Assembly: GCA_021818925.1 (NCBI GenBank)
Contig: JAKASU010000001.1
Coordinates: 194,036-258,035, forward strand
DNA from: Microcaldota archaeon
GTDB lineage: Archaea; Micrarchaeota; Micrarchaeia; Micrarchaeales; CABMGC01
Direction of reading: 5' to 3'
DNA: 64,000 nucleotides
The notes below the pieces were generated by a model, which was not told where the DNA came from, did no database searches, and saw nothing but the letters and a program-made list of their open reading frames with translations. This document shows positions 7,703-15,891 of the stretch, one piece after another. How positions within the stretch are numbered: the stretch's first letter is position 1; each line of letters begins with the position of its first letter. Both the position numbers and the translations under genes were made by a program.

Positions 7703-8935
7703 CTACTTCTTGGGCCTCAGCGCGACAAACCCGTACCTGTCGACATCAATGTATTTGCTGCAGTACTTCCTGAAGTCGTCTATGCTTACGCTGGTTATCA
7801 GGTTCGGAAACCGCTCTGTGAGCGTGGGTTCGTTGTAAACCGTCAGGTCCTCGGACATTGAAAGGGCTGTGCTCAGTGTGTCCTCCCTTCCTGTCAGCAT
7901 CCTGATCTTGTAACCGCGCTGTCGTGTCCTCAGCTCGCTCTTCGTTATCTCGCCGTCCTGCAACTTCTCGAATTCCTTCAGCAATATCTCTTTTGCTTTT
8001 TCTAGATTTACAGGCTCGATCCCGGCACCTGCTGCCAGAAAGCCAAAAGTGGAGTACAGGGAATACGACGCGCTCGGATCGTACGAAAGGCCGCGCTTCT
8101 CCCTTATCTCATCGTACAGCCTGTTTTTGAGCACCTCATAGATTACGGACACGGAAAGCATCTCCCTCATTCCCGCATCTACGAACCCCTTGGTTTTGAA
8201 TCCCATTCCTATCCTTGTCTGCTTTATGCCCTTCTTCCATACTGTCAGTTCCTTTTTGACCTGCGCCTCTCTGGCTGTGTTTCTTTTCGGCGCGGCCCCT
8301 TTCTTCTCGAAGTCGCCGAAGTACTTCTTCATTGTGGATATTATCTTTGCAGTTCCGACTCCGCCATAGACCGACACAAACATGTTGTTGGGCGAATAAT
8401 GGCTGTCGTAGATGCGCAATAGGTCTTCGCGTGTTGTGCGCCTTATCGATTTCTCGTCACCCCCGACCGAGAGCCTTGCCGGATGCTTGCTGTACAAAAC
8501 CTTGGGCAAAAAGTCGTAGAACATGTATATCGGCATGTCGCTGTGCAGGAGGTTCTCGTTTATTATCGGACCTCGTTCGAGCTCGAACTCTTTTTCAGGG
8601 AACACCGAGTTCCTGACCTGGTCTGAGAGAAGGTCGACCGCCCTTTCGAAGTATCCCTTGTAGCACCAGAGGAAATATGTTGTGGATTCCTTGTTCGTGA
8701 AAGCGTTCTGCTCCATGCCGTAGTTTCTCGCCTCCTCGATTATCTCCCGCCACGTCCTTTTCTTCGTGCCCTTGAACAGCATATGCTCGAGATAGTGCGC
8801 GGCGCCTCCTACGCGCGGATTGTCATCTATAGATCCGTATCTAAAACTTACGGCAATACCCACGGTCTGAAATTGGGGAGTCGAACGCATGGCGATCTTT
8901 ACTCCGTTGTCCAGCTGCGCCGTTTTTGTCATCAT
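7703..8935 (-). CDS. M16-family zinc metallopeptidase
   Basis: 410 aa with the inverted zinc motif HxxEH at residues 47-51 (AHYLEHMLFKGT), and a downstream glutamate-containing segment (ELERGPIINE) that provides the third ligand in this family. The C-terminal half has the R-Y pair region typical of M16 peptidases (REKRGLSYDPSASYS). M16 enzymes degrade peptides as clam-shaped dimers of such halves; a single-domain 410 aa protein fits the dimeric M16B/PqqL type. The stop is 3 bp from the end of tRNA-Gly. A second ATG one codon in is equally possible as start. Confidence 0.92.
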   Translation of the reverse strand: MMTKTAQLDNGVKIAMRSTPQFQTVGIAVSFRYGSIDDNPRVGGAAHYLEHMLFKGTKKRTWREIIEEARNYGMEQNAFTNKESTTYFLWCYKGYFERAVDLLSDQVRNSVFPEKEFELERGPIINENLLHSDMPIYMFYDFLPKVLYSKHPARLSVGGDEKSIRRTTREDLLRIYDSHYSPNNMFVSVYGGVGTAKIISTMKKYFGDFEKKGAAPKRNTAREAQVKKELTVWKKGIKQTRIGMGFKTKGFVDAGMREMLSVSVIYEVLKNRLYDEIREKRGLSYDPSASYSLYSTFGFLAAGAGIEPVNLEKAKEILLKEFEKLQDGEITKSELRTRQRGYKIRMLTGREDTLSTALSMSEDLTVYNEPTLTERFPNLITSVSIDDFRKYCSKYIDVDRYGFVALRPKK

Positions 8936-8992
8936 TCAATCCATCTCATTTTGTGTTTCACTTTTAAATATCAGTAACGTGTTCTATGATTC

Positions 8993-9283
8993 ATGAAGGT
9001 AACCATGACTGTACACGGGATAGTGCAGGGCGTCGGCTACAGGAATTTAGTGAGGGAGGTCGCCGCAAGACACGGAATAGCGGGCAGCGTGCGAAACGTG
9101 AGCGACGGCAGTGTTGAGATAGTCGCTGTCGGAACCTCTGAGTCGCTGGAAGGCTTCGAGCGGGAGATAAAGGTTAACGAGCGTTACGGGCCTCAGGTGA
9201 TGCACGTGGAGAGGAAGGAGCACGGCACCGCTTCGGATTCCGAATACAAGGGCTTCAGGATAGAAAAGGACAAGCGCCTATAG
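8993..9283 (+). CDS. acyP: Acylphosphatase
   Basis: 96 aa with the acylphosphatase signature: GIVQGVGYRNLVRE (active-site Arg in the loop) and GSVRNVSDGSVEIVAVG (catalytic Asn). It hydrolyses carboxyl-phosphate bonds such as acetyl or carbamoyl phosphate. An A/T-rich box (TTTTAAATAT) lies about 25-30 nt before the ATG. The 3' end overlaps the convergent beta-CASP gene by 6 bp. Confidence 0.93.
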   Translation: MKVTMTVHGIVQGVGYRNLVREVAARHGIAGSVRNVSDGSVEIVAVGTSESLEGFEREIKVNERYGPQVMHVERKEHGTASDSEYKGFRIEKDKRL

Positions 9284-10768
9284 CTCATAGTGCTCTTTTA
9301 GCAAGGGCAGCACTACCTTGTACTTGTTCTTCAGCTCCTCAGCGAACTCCTTCTGCTTCGTCTCGTCCCCGTGCACTATGAAGATGTTCTTCAGGCCCTT
9401 GACGCTGCTTATCAGCCTGAGAAGCTGAGCCTTGTCCGCGTGGCCCGAGAGGTGGTACGCCTCAACCTTAAGCCCGATCTTCACCTTCTTGCCGTCCAGC
9501 GATATCTCCTTGGCGCCGTTCAGCAGCTCCCTTCCCGGCGTTCCCTCGGCCTGGTAGCCGACCATGATGAGCTTGTTCATGTAGCTGTCTCCGAGCTTCT
9601 CCAGGTATCTTATCACCGGCCCTCCCTTCAGCATTCCGCTCGTGGTCACGATTATCGCAGCGCCCTCGGTCTTTATCACCTTCTGCCTGTCGTCCCTCCC
9701 TTCCACCGGGTGGAAGTTGGGGCTCTTGAATGGGTCGTCCTCGCTCATGAGTATGCGCTTCTGCAGTTCCTGCTTGCAGTATATGACGTTGTGCCTGTAG
9801 ATGCGCATCGCCTTGTTGATCATTCCGTCGACGAATATCGGCACCTTCGGGATCGAGCCAGAGCGCATGTGGTCATCGAGGAGGAAGAGGACCTCCTGCG
9901 CCCTGCCCACCGCGAAGCTCGGTATTATCACCTTGCCTCCCTTGTTCAGCGTCTCCTTTATGCTCTCGGTGAATCCGGCCATGACTATCTTCTCCGAAGG
10001 GAAGATGTCTCCCTTGCCGCTGTACGTGCTCTCTGTTATGAGCGTGGCTGCGTTGAGGTACTCCGTGTATGCGGGGTCGAGCAGCTTGGTGCCCTTCAGG
10101 TTTATGTCACCTGTGTATAGGAGCCTGTTGTCGCCCTCCCTTATCTCCACCATGGCGCTGCCCAGGATGTGACCCGCTGGCACGAGCTTTATAGCGAGGT
10201 CCTTCACCCTGAACTCCTCATGGTACTCTACCATCTTGTAGTGCTTTGGCATCTTCGCAATCGCATCTTTTTTGATTCCCTTCGGTTTCGAGATCTGCAG
10301 GTAGTCGCTTGCTATCACGTTCACGAGCTCGAGCGTGGGCTTGAGCGAGTATATGGGACCGTTGAACCCGTTCGAGATGACGTGCGGCAGGTAGCCGCAG
10401 TGGTCCAGGTGGGCGTGCGATATGACAACGGCGTCGATGTGCTTGAGCATCGAGTCCTCTATCATCGGGTGCTCCTCCACCTCGCCAAGCTTTATCCCGG
10501 CGTCGATCAGTATCTTTGTGCCCTTGCCCTCGACCATTATGCAGCTTCTTCCCACCTCCCTGGCCGCACCGTAGAAGGTAAGCCTAAGCTTGCCCTCCTT
10601 TATCACCTCGTCCGCCTCCTTCGGCCTCCTCTCCTCCCTGGGCTTTGCGGGCTCTCTCGGCCTTGGGGCCGTCCTGTGCCTCGCTTCGCCGCGCCCTGTC
10701 TTTTGATAGGGCTTCATGTATGTCCTTTCTACGTCCCACTCATCAGTGTCTGCTAATTTTCTTTCCAT
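9278..10768 (-). CDS. Beta-CASP metallo-beta-lactamase ribonuclease (aCPSF2/RNase J group)
   Basis: 496 aa. The zinc motif HxHxDH is SHAHLDHCGYLP, followed by the DINLKGTKLL aspartate motif and the beta-CASP motifs (GYQAEGTPGRELL and AYHLSGHADKAQL). Such enzymes cut or degrade RNA from the 5' end in archaea. The N-terminal 50 or so residues are Pro/Arg/Lys/Glu-rich and low in complexity, where aCPSF1 proteins carry KH domains, so this is the KH-less type. It lies downstream of the ribosomal and glycosyltransferase run on the same strand. Confidence 0.9.
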   Translation of the reverse strand: MERKLADTDEWDVERTYMKPYQKTGRGEARHRTAPRPREPAKPREERRPKEADEVIKEGKLRLTFYGAAREVGRSCIMVEGKGTKILIDAGIKLGEVEEHPMIEDSMLKHIDAVVISHAHLDHCGYLPHVISNGFNGPIYSLKPTLELVNVIASDYLQISKPKGIKKDAIAKMPKHYKMVEYHEEFRVKDLAIKLVPAGHILGSAMVEIREGDNRLLYTGDINLKGTKLLDPAYTEYLNAATLITESTYSGKGDIFPSEKIVMAGFTESIKETLNKGGKVIIPSFAVGRAQEVLFLLDDHMRSGSIPKVPIFVDGMINKAMRIYRHNVIYCKQELQKRILMSEDDPFKSPNFHPVEGRDDRQKVIKTEGAAIIVTTSGMLKGGPVIRYLEKLGDSYMNKLIMVGYQAEGTPGRELLNGAKEISLDGKKVKIGLKVEAYHLSGHADKAQLLRLISSVKGLKNIFIVHGDETKQKEFAEELKNKYKVVLPLLKEHYEL

Positions 10769-10829
10769 ATTGCATCAATTCTTTTTCTTTCAATTCCTTT
10801 TTGCTGTGCGTTTTTCCTATCCTATCATT

Positions 10830-11465
10830 CTATTCTTCTTTCTTTTTTATCGTGGCGATGTCCTCGAGGCTTACCTCGAAAGGTCCCTCGTGCTTGGGCG
10901 TTCGCTTCGGCCTGTGCTCGTCCGTGCTCTTCTTCCATCCGGTTAGGCCCCTGAGATTGGCATAGAGCGCATCGAGCTTCTTGTCGACCTCAAGCACCTG
11001 GTTCTTGTACGACTCCAGTGCCTTCCCTATCTCGTCTATATCCTTCGCCACGAGCTCAACCTTTCGCTTGAACCTGTAGGCGTTGAGGGCCTCGTCAAGT
11101 TCCTTGTTGATCTCGTTAAGCCTCTTTATCAGCTCCCTCTCGGCCGTGAGGGTGGCGGCCTCGGTGGCGATCTTGAACTCGATGCTGCTCTTCATCCTCT
11201 TCAGCCTGCCGACGTTCTTCGGGGCCGGGCTTGACACGGAGAGCTTGGATAGCGCTACCTGCTCCTCCAGCTTGTAGTTCATCTTCCCGCGCAGCCTGCG
11301 CATCTGGTCTATGAGTTGCGCGCGCTTCTTCTTCTCCTCCTCTATCTGCGCGTTTAGCCTTGTAGATGCTTCGCTCTGCGGGCTCTGTATCTTCGCAGGC
11401 TCCGGCTGCTTGCCCGCTTCCTGCTTCGCTTCTTCCGCCTTGATGTTATTTTCCGTTTCGCTCAG
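10830..11465 (-). CDS. Coiled-coil protein, probable CTG start overlapping upstream stop
   Basis: The frame is open from a TAA at 11466-11468 to the stop at 10830, but its first ATG is only at 11303. The codon directly after the TAA is CTG (11463-11465), which overlaps the glycosyltransferase stop as CTGA, the same geometry as the ATGA overlaps seen elsewhere here. No ATG, GTG or TTG lies between. From CTG the product is 211 aa: a Glu/Lys/Gln-rich N-terminus, then long heptad-like helices (EEEKKKRAQLIDQMRRLRGK and beyond). The ATG start would leave about 160 open bases unused and cut the first helix. Function unknown. Confidence 0.7.
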   Translation of the reverse strand: MSETENNIKAEEAKQEAGKQPEPAKIQSPQSEASTRLNAQIEEEKKKRAQLIDQMRRLRGKMNYKLEEQVALSKLSVSSPAPKNVGRLKRMKSSIEFKIATEAATLTAERELIKRLNEINKELDEALNAYRFKRKVELVAKDIDEIGKALESYKNQVLEVDKKLDALYANLRGLTGWKKSTDEHRPKRTPKHEGPFEVSLEDIATIKKKEE

Positions 11466-12646
11466 TTAACCGCCTGTTGTGAGACCAAAAGCCCGTAGGT
11501 TTTCAGGAGCCTATCGGTCACGCGCTCAGTTGAGTAGTCGCTTGCAGTCTCGACCGCGTGCTTCGTATAGGAATCCTTGTTATTTAAAACCTTATCTATC
11601 TTCCTCGCGCAGTCGGCATAGTCGAGGGACGTGAACTTCTCGCCGTTCTTGCCGCTCTTTATCAGGTCTTTCAGCGCGAGATCGTTGGATCCCACAACCG
11701 GCTTCCCTGACGCCATCGCCTCTATCGCCACGATCCCCTGCGTCTCGAACTTGTGTGACGGCAGGCAGAGCAGGTCGCTGGCTGCGTAGACCTTCGGTAG
11801 TTCGTCGTGCTCCACGAACCCGAGGAAGGTGACACGGTCCGCTATCCCCAGCCTCATCGCGAGCTTTTTGCTCGATTCAAGCTGCGGGCCGGTGCCGCCG
11901 ACAACGAACCTTATGCCGCTTCTCTTCTTGATCAGCAGCTTAGCGGCCTTGAGCATCACGTCTATCCTCTTCTCCTTGCTCATCCTGCCAACGTAGAGCA
12001 CCACCTGCTCGTTGCTACTTATGCCCAGCCTTTTCCTTACGCGTTCGCCGCTCACGCGCGGGCTGAACCTCTTTGTATCCACGCTGTTTGGGACTACCTG
12101 CACATTACCTATCTGATGCCTCCTCAGCATCGACGCCACTGCGTCGGAAGGTGCTATTGTCACATCGCACGACTTGTAGAAGAACTTGGTGTACTTCCAG
12201 AGATATGTCGAGTAGAAGTTCCTCAGCGTCCTGTTCTTCGGGTAGTAGTCGCTGAGCGAGCTGCTGTTTATCATGGTGTGGAACGTTCCGGCCAGCGGGT
12301 ACCTGCCCAGCTTCGCGGCCAGCAGGCCCGTGAACCCCATCATGAAAGGGGTCTGCGCGTGCACCACGTCTATCTCCAGCCTCTTCAGCTGGCCTGGCAT
12401 GGACGAGTAGTAGGGAAAGAGCGCCACGCTGTACTGTGGATATGGCTTGAACCTGAGTCCCGTGTGCAGGAAGACGTTCCTTGATTCGTACATCTTCTTG
12501 TCCCGCAGCTGCGCGCTGGAGAATATGTATACCTTGTTGCCCCTCCTCTCGAGCTCGCGCTTGAACTCGAGCATCGATGTTACAACGCCGTCAACGGCTG
12601 GCAGGTAGCTATCGGAATAAAAGGCAATGTTCAGCTTATGCATCAA
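11462..12646 (-). CDS. GT4-family glycosyltransferase
   Basis: 394 aa with a GT-B fold of two Rossmann halves. The N-terminus (FYSDSYLPAVDGVVTSMLEF) and the C-terminal donor-site E-x7-E region (SHKFETQGIVAIEAMASGKP) are typical of GT4 enzymes such as phospholipid or glycolipid glycosyltransferases. It likely moves a sugar from a nucleotide donor to a lipid or glycan on the inner face of the membrane. It is 7 bp behind rpl15 and overlaps the next gene by 4 bp, so it seems to be read with the ribosomal genes. Confidence 0.9.
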   Translation of the reverse strand: MMHKLNIAFYSDSYLPAVDGVVTSMLEFKRELERRGNKVYIFSSAQLRDKKMYESRNVFLHTGLRFKPYPQYSVALFPYYSSMPGQLKRLEIDVVHAQTPFMMGFTGLLAAKLGRYPLAGTFHTMINSSSLSDYYPKNRTLRNFYSTYLWKYTKFFYKSCDVTIAPSDAVASMLRRHQIGNVQVVPNSVDTKRFSPRVSGERVRKRLGISSNEQVVLYVGRMSKEKRIDVMLKAAKLLIKKRSGIRFVVGGTGPQLESSKKLAMRLGIADRVTFLGFVEHDELPKVYAASDLLCLPSHKFETQGIVAIEAMASGKPVVGSNDLALKDLIKSGKNGEKFTSLDYADCARKIDKVLNNKDSYTKHAVETASDYSTERVTDRLLKTYGLLVSQQAVN

Positions 12647-12653
12647 AAAACAC

Positions 12654-13049
12654 TCAGAGCTTTACCGCTTCCCCTCCGGCCTGCCTTATCTTCTCCTCAG
12701 CGCTCTTGGAGAACTTGCTGGCCTTCACAACAACGGGTTTTGCAAGCTTGCCGTCGCCAAGCACCTTGTAGCCCTTCAGCTCTATGGTGGGCCTAGCTTC
12801 CTGCATACTCGCAGTCTTCTTGGAGATCGCGTAAAGGTCTATTATATCGAGGCTCTTCCTCCTCAACGGCGCAAACCCCTTCTTCCCTATCGTTTCCCTC
12901 TCGTAGACAACGGTGTATGTCCACTTGTGCCTTCCCCCGCCTCGGCCCACGCCTCCCCTGTCTCCGGCTCCCCTGGCGTTCTTTATGTTGCCTGCGCCCC
13001 AGCTCCTGTTGCCAAGGTACTTCCTCCTCTTCTTTATCCTCAGAACCAT
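12654..13049 (-). CDS. rpl15: Ribosomal protein uL15
   Basis: 131 aa with the glycine- and arginine-rich N-terminus of archaeal L15 (RRKYLGNRSWGAGNIKNARG, GDRGGVGRGGGRHKW) that threads into the large subunit, and the C-terminal segment GYKVLGDGKLAKPVVVKASK. It follows uL30 by 4 bp, as in the archaeal spc operon. SecY, which usually follows uL15, is replaced here by a glycosyltransferase. Confidence 0.95.
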   Translation of the reverse strand: MVLRIKKRRKYLGNRSWGAGNIKNARGAGDRGGVGRGGGRHKWTYTVVYERETIGKKGFAPLRRKSLDIIDLYAISKKTASMQEARPTIELKGYKVLGDGKLAKPVVVKASKFSKSAEEKIRQAGGEAVKL

Positions 13050-13053
13050 GATC

Positions 13054-13479
13054 TCACAGCATCTTCTCTATCAGCCTGTTTATCTTCTCGCTCCTGTATC
13101 CCAGGCTGCCGCCGTTCGTGAACGCGTCCTTCACGCCCTCGTATCCCTGCCTCGGAGGGTGCATCCTGATCGGCATCTCTATCTTCAGCTCCTTCGGAGA
13201 CTTGCTCCCGTCCAGCATCGAGCCCGCGGACGAGTCGTCGGCCTTTATGCCCTTCGCCGCGAGAAGCTTTGCGAGCGTCTCCCTGTTCACCTCCCCGAAG
13301 GTTACGAAGTCCTTGCACTTCTTGACCATTCCCATGTACGAGGAGTTGCCAGAATTGACGAGAACAAGGTTGTTTACGCGCTTCAGGTTCAGCCTGTCCA
13401 GCGTCTCCGCTATGCTCTGCCTGACCTTTACGCGCCCCCGCACTCTTATCACTGCGAGTAGCTTGCTTTTTTCTGCCAT
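13054..13479 (-). CDS. rpl30: Ribosomal protein uL30
   Basis: About 141 aa from the ATG at 13479 (a GTG three codons upstream is less likely). The N-terminal part LLAVIRVRGRVKVRQSIAET and LNLKRVNNLVLVN match archaeal uL30, and the C-terminal extension (MHPPRQGYEGVKDAFTNGG) is typical for archaea. A TTATAAAC box is present about 40 nt upstream on the minus strand. First gene of the uL30-uL15-GT4-coiled-coil run. Confidence 0.94.
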   Translation of the reverse strand: MAEKSKLLAVIRVRGRVKVRQSIAETLDRLNLKRVNNLVLVNSGNSSYMGMVKKCKDFVTFGEVNRETLAKLLAAKGIKADDSSAGSMLDGSKSPKELKIEMPIRMHPPRQGYEGVKDAFTNGGSLGYRSEKINRLIEKML

Positions 13480-13639
13480 GTAGGACACGTCAGTAGTGTA
13501 TAGTATTCGCGTGATGAGTTTATAAGCGTACCTATGACCCCTGAAAAGGCTGAGAAAGATGCGCTGGCGCGCCAGAAACGGCGCTTTGCGAACTATGGGA
13601 TTTTATAACTTGTTTGCTTATCCTAACTAGGTCAAACAA

Positions 13640-14413
13640 ATGAGGACATCGCTCGCTTTCACCGCTTTCTTTTTGCTGGGCATAGTTGCGAGCGGGAGCG
13701 TCAGCGCCTATTTCAACGCGACCTACCTGTCTACGACGGTCTTCCTGAAGAACTCGACGTCGGCGCACGTGGTCGAGGGGGTGCAGATATATGTGAGCAA
13801 CGCATCGATAAGCACGTACAACCAGGACAGGCAGGCCTTCAACCTCTCTCTGGCGAGCTGGCAGAAGGTGATAGGCAACACCCCGTTCCTGACGCAGCAC
13901 ATACTCAACCCCAAGTCGAGCATAAGCAACTTCACCTTCCTGCCTGGTCCCATAACCCCGGCCAGCAACGGCGGAGGCTATGCCTCGCTCACCATGAGCT
14001 ATGATGCGGGCAACGTAACAAGCGTGGTCAGCATAGCACCGAGGCAGTTCGAGTACTCAGTAAACAGCAGCGTCTTCAACTACCTTCACACCGCCAGCGG
14101 ACAGTCGCTTCTGCCGAACGCCAGGCTCACCATAATGGTGCCAAACGGCACGAAGATTGTCACCATATATCCGCTTCCTGACTTCCCGCAGCCAAACTCG
14201 TTCGGCAAGTACTCCGGTACGAGCTTCTCGTGGTTCTCCGGAGAGCCGCTGCAGAATTTCAACTTTGTCTACATAACAACACAGACGCCGGAGCAGGAGG
14301 TGGTGCAGTTCTTCAGCGGCATTTACAACAATTACGGCTCTCTCATAGACGTGCTCGTGGTCCTCATGGTAGTGGGAATTGGCGCATACCTCTACTTCAG
14401 GCTCTTTAGGTGA
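13640..14413 (+). CDS. Secreted, C-terminally anchored protein, unknown function
   Basis: 257 aa with an N-terminal signal peptide (TSLAFTAFFLLGIVASGSVSA), an extracellular-looking beta-rich body with many Asn-x-Ser/Thr sequons, and one membrane helix near the C-terminus (LIDVLVVLMVVGIGAYLYF) followed by a short basic end. Such topology places the body outside the cell. It resembles other surface proteins of the window in composition. Its TGA overlaps the GTG start of pheS (GTGA). No family is recognised. Confidence 0.7.
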   Translation: MRTSLAFTAFFLLGIVASGSVSAYFNATYLSTTVFLKNSTSAHVVEGVQIYVSNASISTYNQDRQAFNLSLASWQKVIGNTPFLTQHILNPKSSISNFTFLPGPITPASNGGGYASLTMSYDAGNVTSVVSIAPRQFEYSVNSSVFNYLHTASGQSLLPNARLTIMVPNGTKIVTIYPLPDFPQPNSFGKYSGTSFSWFSGEPLQNFNFVYITTQTPEQEVVQFFSGIYNNYGSLIDVLVVLMVVGIGAYLYFRLFR

Positions 14414-15891
14414 ATCCCTTGCATAGGCACGAGCTATCTGTGCTCAACGCACTGAAAGAGAAGAAGAAGCTCAGCTTGGAGCAATTGCTGAAGGAGTCGG
14501 GCCTTGGCAGGGACGAGGCGATGTGGGCGCTCGGGAACCTGGCTGCGCAGGGGTTCGTGAAGATGGAGAAGGAGGAGGGGGCCGAGGTCAGGATAAGCGA
14601 CGAGGGAAGGGAGTACGCCAAAAACGGCTTGCCAGAATCGCGGCTCCTGAAGAGAATCGGGGAGAGGGGGATGCGGCTTGATGAGATTGGGAACAAGCAG
14701 GACCAGATCGGTTTCAGCTGGGCCAAGAAGAAGGGACTCGTAGACGTTGCCGGGGGCATGCTGAAGCTCAACGACAAAGGCAAACACGCGGCTTATGCCG
14801 GCTTGGAGGCCGAGACGGTGCTGAGGGCGCTGGAGAAGGACGAGAGATCATACAAGCAGTACAGAGGCAACGCCGCGATGAAGGAGCTGGAGCAGAGGAA
14901 GCTGGTCGAGGTCAGGTCCAGTGAATCCGTGGGCTCAGCGGAGATAACGCACCAGGGTGTGCTGGCGCTGGCGAAGGAGAAGCAGAACGAGGAGATGATA
15001 GAGGCTCTGGACAGGAAGATGATAAAGAGCAGGTCGTGGGCTGACAAGAAGTTCACGCCGTACAACATCAAGGCGCCGGTGGAGCCCGCTGCCGTCGCTG
15101 CCAGGCATCCGCTGAGGAGGACGATAGACGACATAAGGCAGGCATACCTAAGCCTCGGGTTCACCGAGGTGAGCGGGCCGATAATAGAGCCGGCATTCTG
15201 GGTCTTCGACTATCTTTTTGTGCCACAAGACCACCCGGCGAGGGACGTGCAGGATACGTTCTTTCTCGGCAGGCCGGACTCGCTAAACGTGGAGTACACG
15301 GGGCTCGTGGACAGGGTGAAGAAGGAGCATGAAACCGCGTGGCACGGGGAGTGGTCCAGGCAGGTGGCCATGCAGGCAGTTGCAAGGACGCACACGACAA
15401 GCGTCAGCGGCAGGTACATAAACAAGATAACTAGCGAGATAAATGCGGGAAAGAAGTTCGAGATGCCGATAAAGCTGTTCACGATAGGCAGGAACCTGAG
15501 GAACGAGACGATAGATCCGAGGCACATAGCAGACTTCTACCAGCACGATGGCATAGTTATAGGCAGGGGCCTCACGCTGGCAAACCTCTTCGACATACTC
15601 ATCAAGCTCTACAAGGGCATCGGTATAGGCAACCTCAGGTTCAAGCCGATGTACTACCCGTTCGTGGAGCCGGGGGTGCAGCTCCTGGGCAAGCACGGCG
15701 ACGAGTGGATAGAGCTTGGGGGAGCGGGGGTGATCAGGAAGGAGATAACGGGCATAGAGAGGAGCAAGATAAACGTGCTGGCGTGGGGGCCGGGAGTGGA
15801 AAGGATCCTGCTTGTAAAGAAGAAGATAGACAGCGTAGCCTCGCTCTACGGGTCCAGCGTCGGGTGGCTGAGGGAGATGGAGGGTGCCTAG
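14410..15891 (+). CDS. pheS: Phenylalanyl-tRNA synthetase alpha chain
   Basis: 493 aa, archaeal/eukaryotic PheRS alpha type. The N-terminal 200 residues hold winged-helix repeats that bind tRNA; the catalytic class II core follows, with motif 2 in FTIGRNLRNETIDPRH and motif 3 in the GPGVERI segment. GTG is chosen as start because it overlaps the upstream stop and the first residues (HRHELSVLNALKEKK) match the family N-terminus. pheT follows directly with no gap. Confidence 0.95.
   Translation: MNPLHRHELSVLNALKEKKKLSLEQLLKESGLGRDEAMWALGNLAAQGFVKMEKEEGAEVRISDEGREYAKNGLPESRLLKRIGERGMRLDEIGNKQDQIGFSWAKKKGLVDVAGGMLKLNDKGKHAAYAGLEAETVLRALEKDERSYKQYRGNAAMKELEQRKLVEVRSSESVGSAEITHQGVLALAKEKQNEEMIEALDRKMIKSRSWADKKFTPYNIKAPVEPAAVAARHPLRRTIDDIRQAYLSLGFTEVSGPIIEPAFWVFDYLFVPQDHPARDVQDTFFLGRPDSLNVEYTGLVDRVKKEHETAWHGEWSRQVAMQAVARTHTTSVSGRYINKITSEINAGKKFEMPIKLFTIGRNLRNETIDPRHIADFYQHDGIVIGRGLTLANLFDILIKLYKGIGIGNLRFKPMYYPFVEPGVQLLGKHGDEWIELGGAGVIRKEITGIERSKINVLAWGPGVERILLVKKKIDSVASLYGSSVGWLREMEGA

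Noticed and set aside
13505..13560. Possible C/D box sRNA upstream of uL30 (GTGATGA and CTGA present)
   Set aside because: No C' or D' pair with proper spacing and no terminal stem; the sequence overlaps the uL30 promoter, so the boxes are likely chance.
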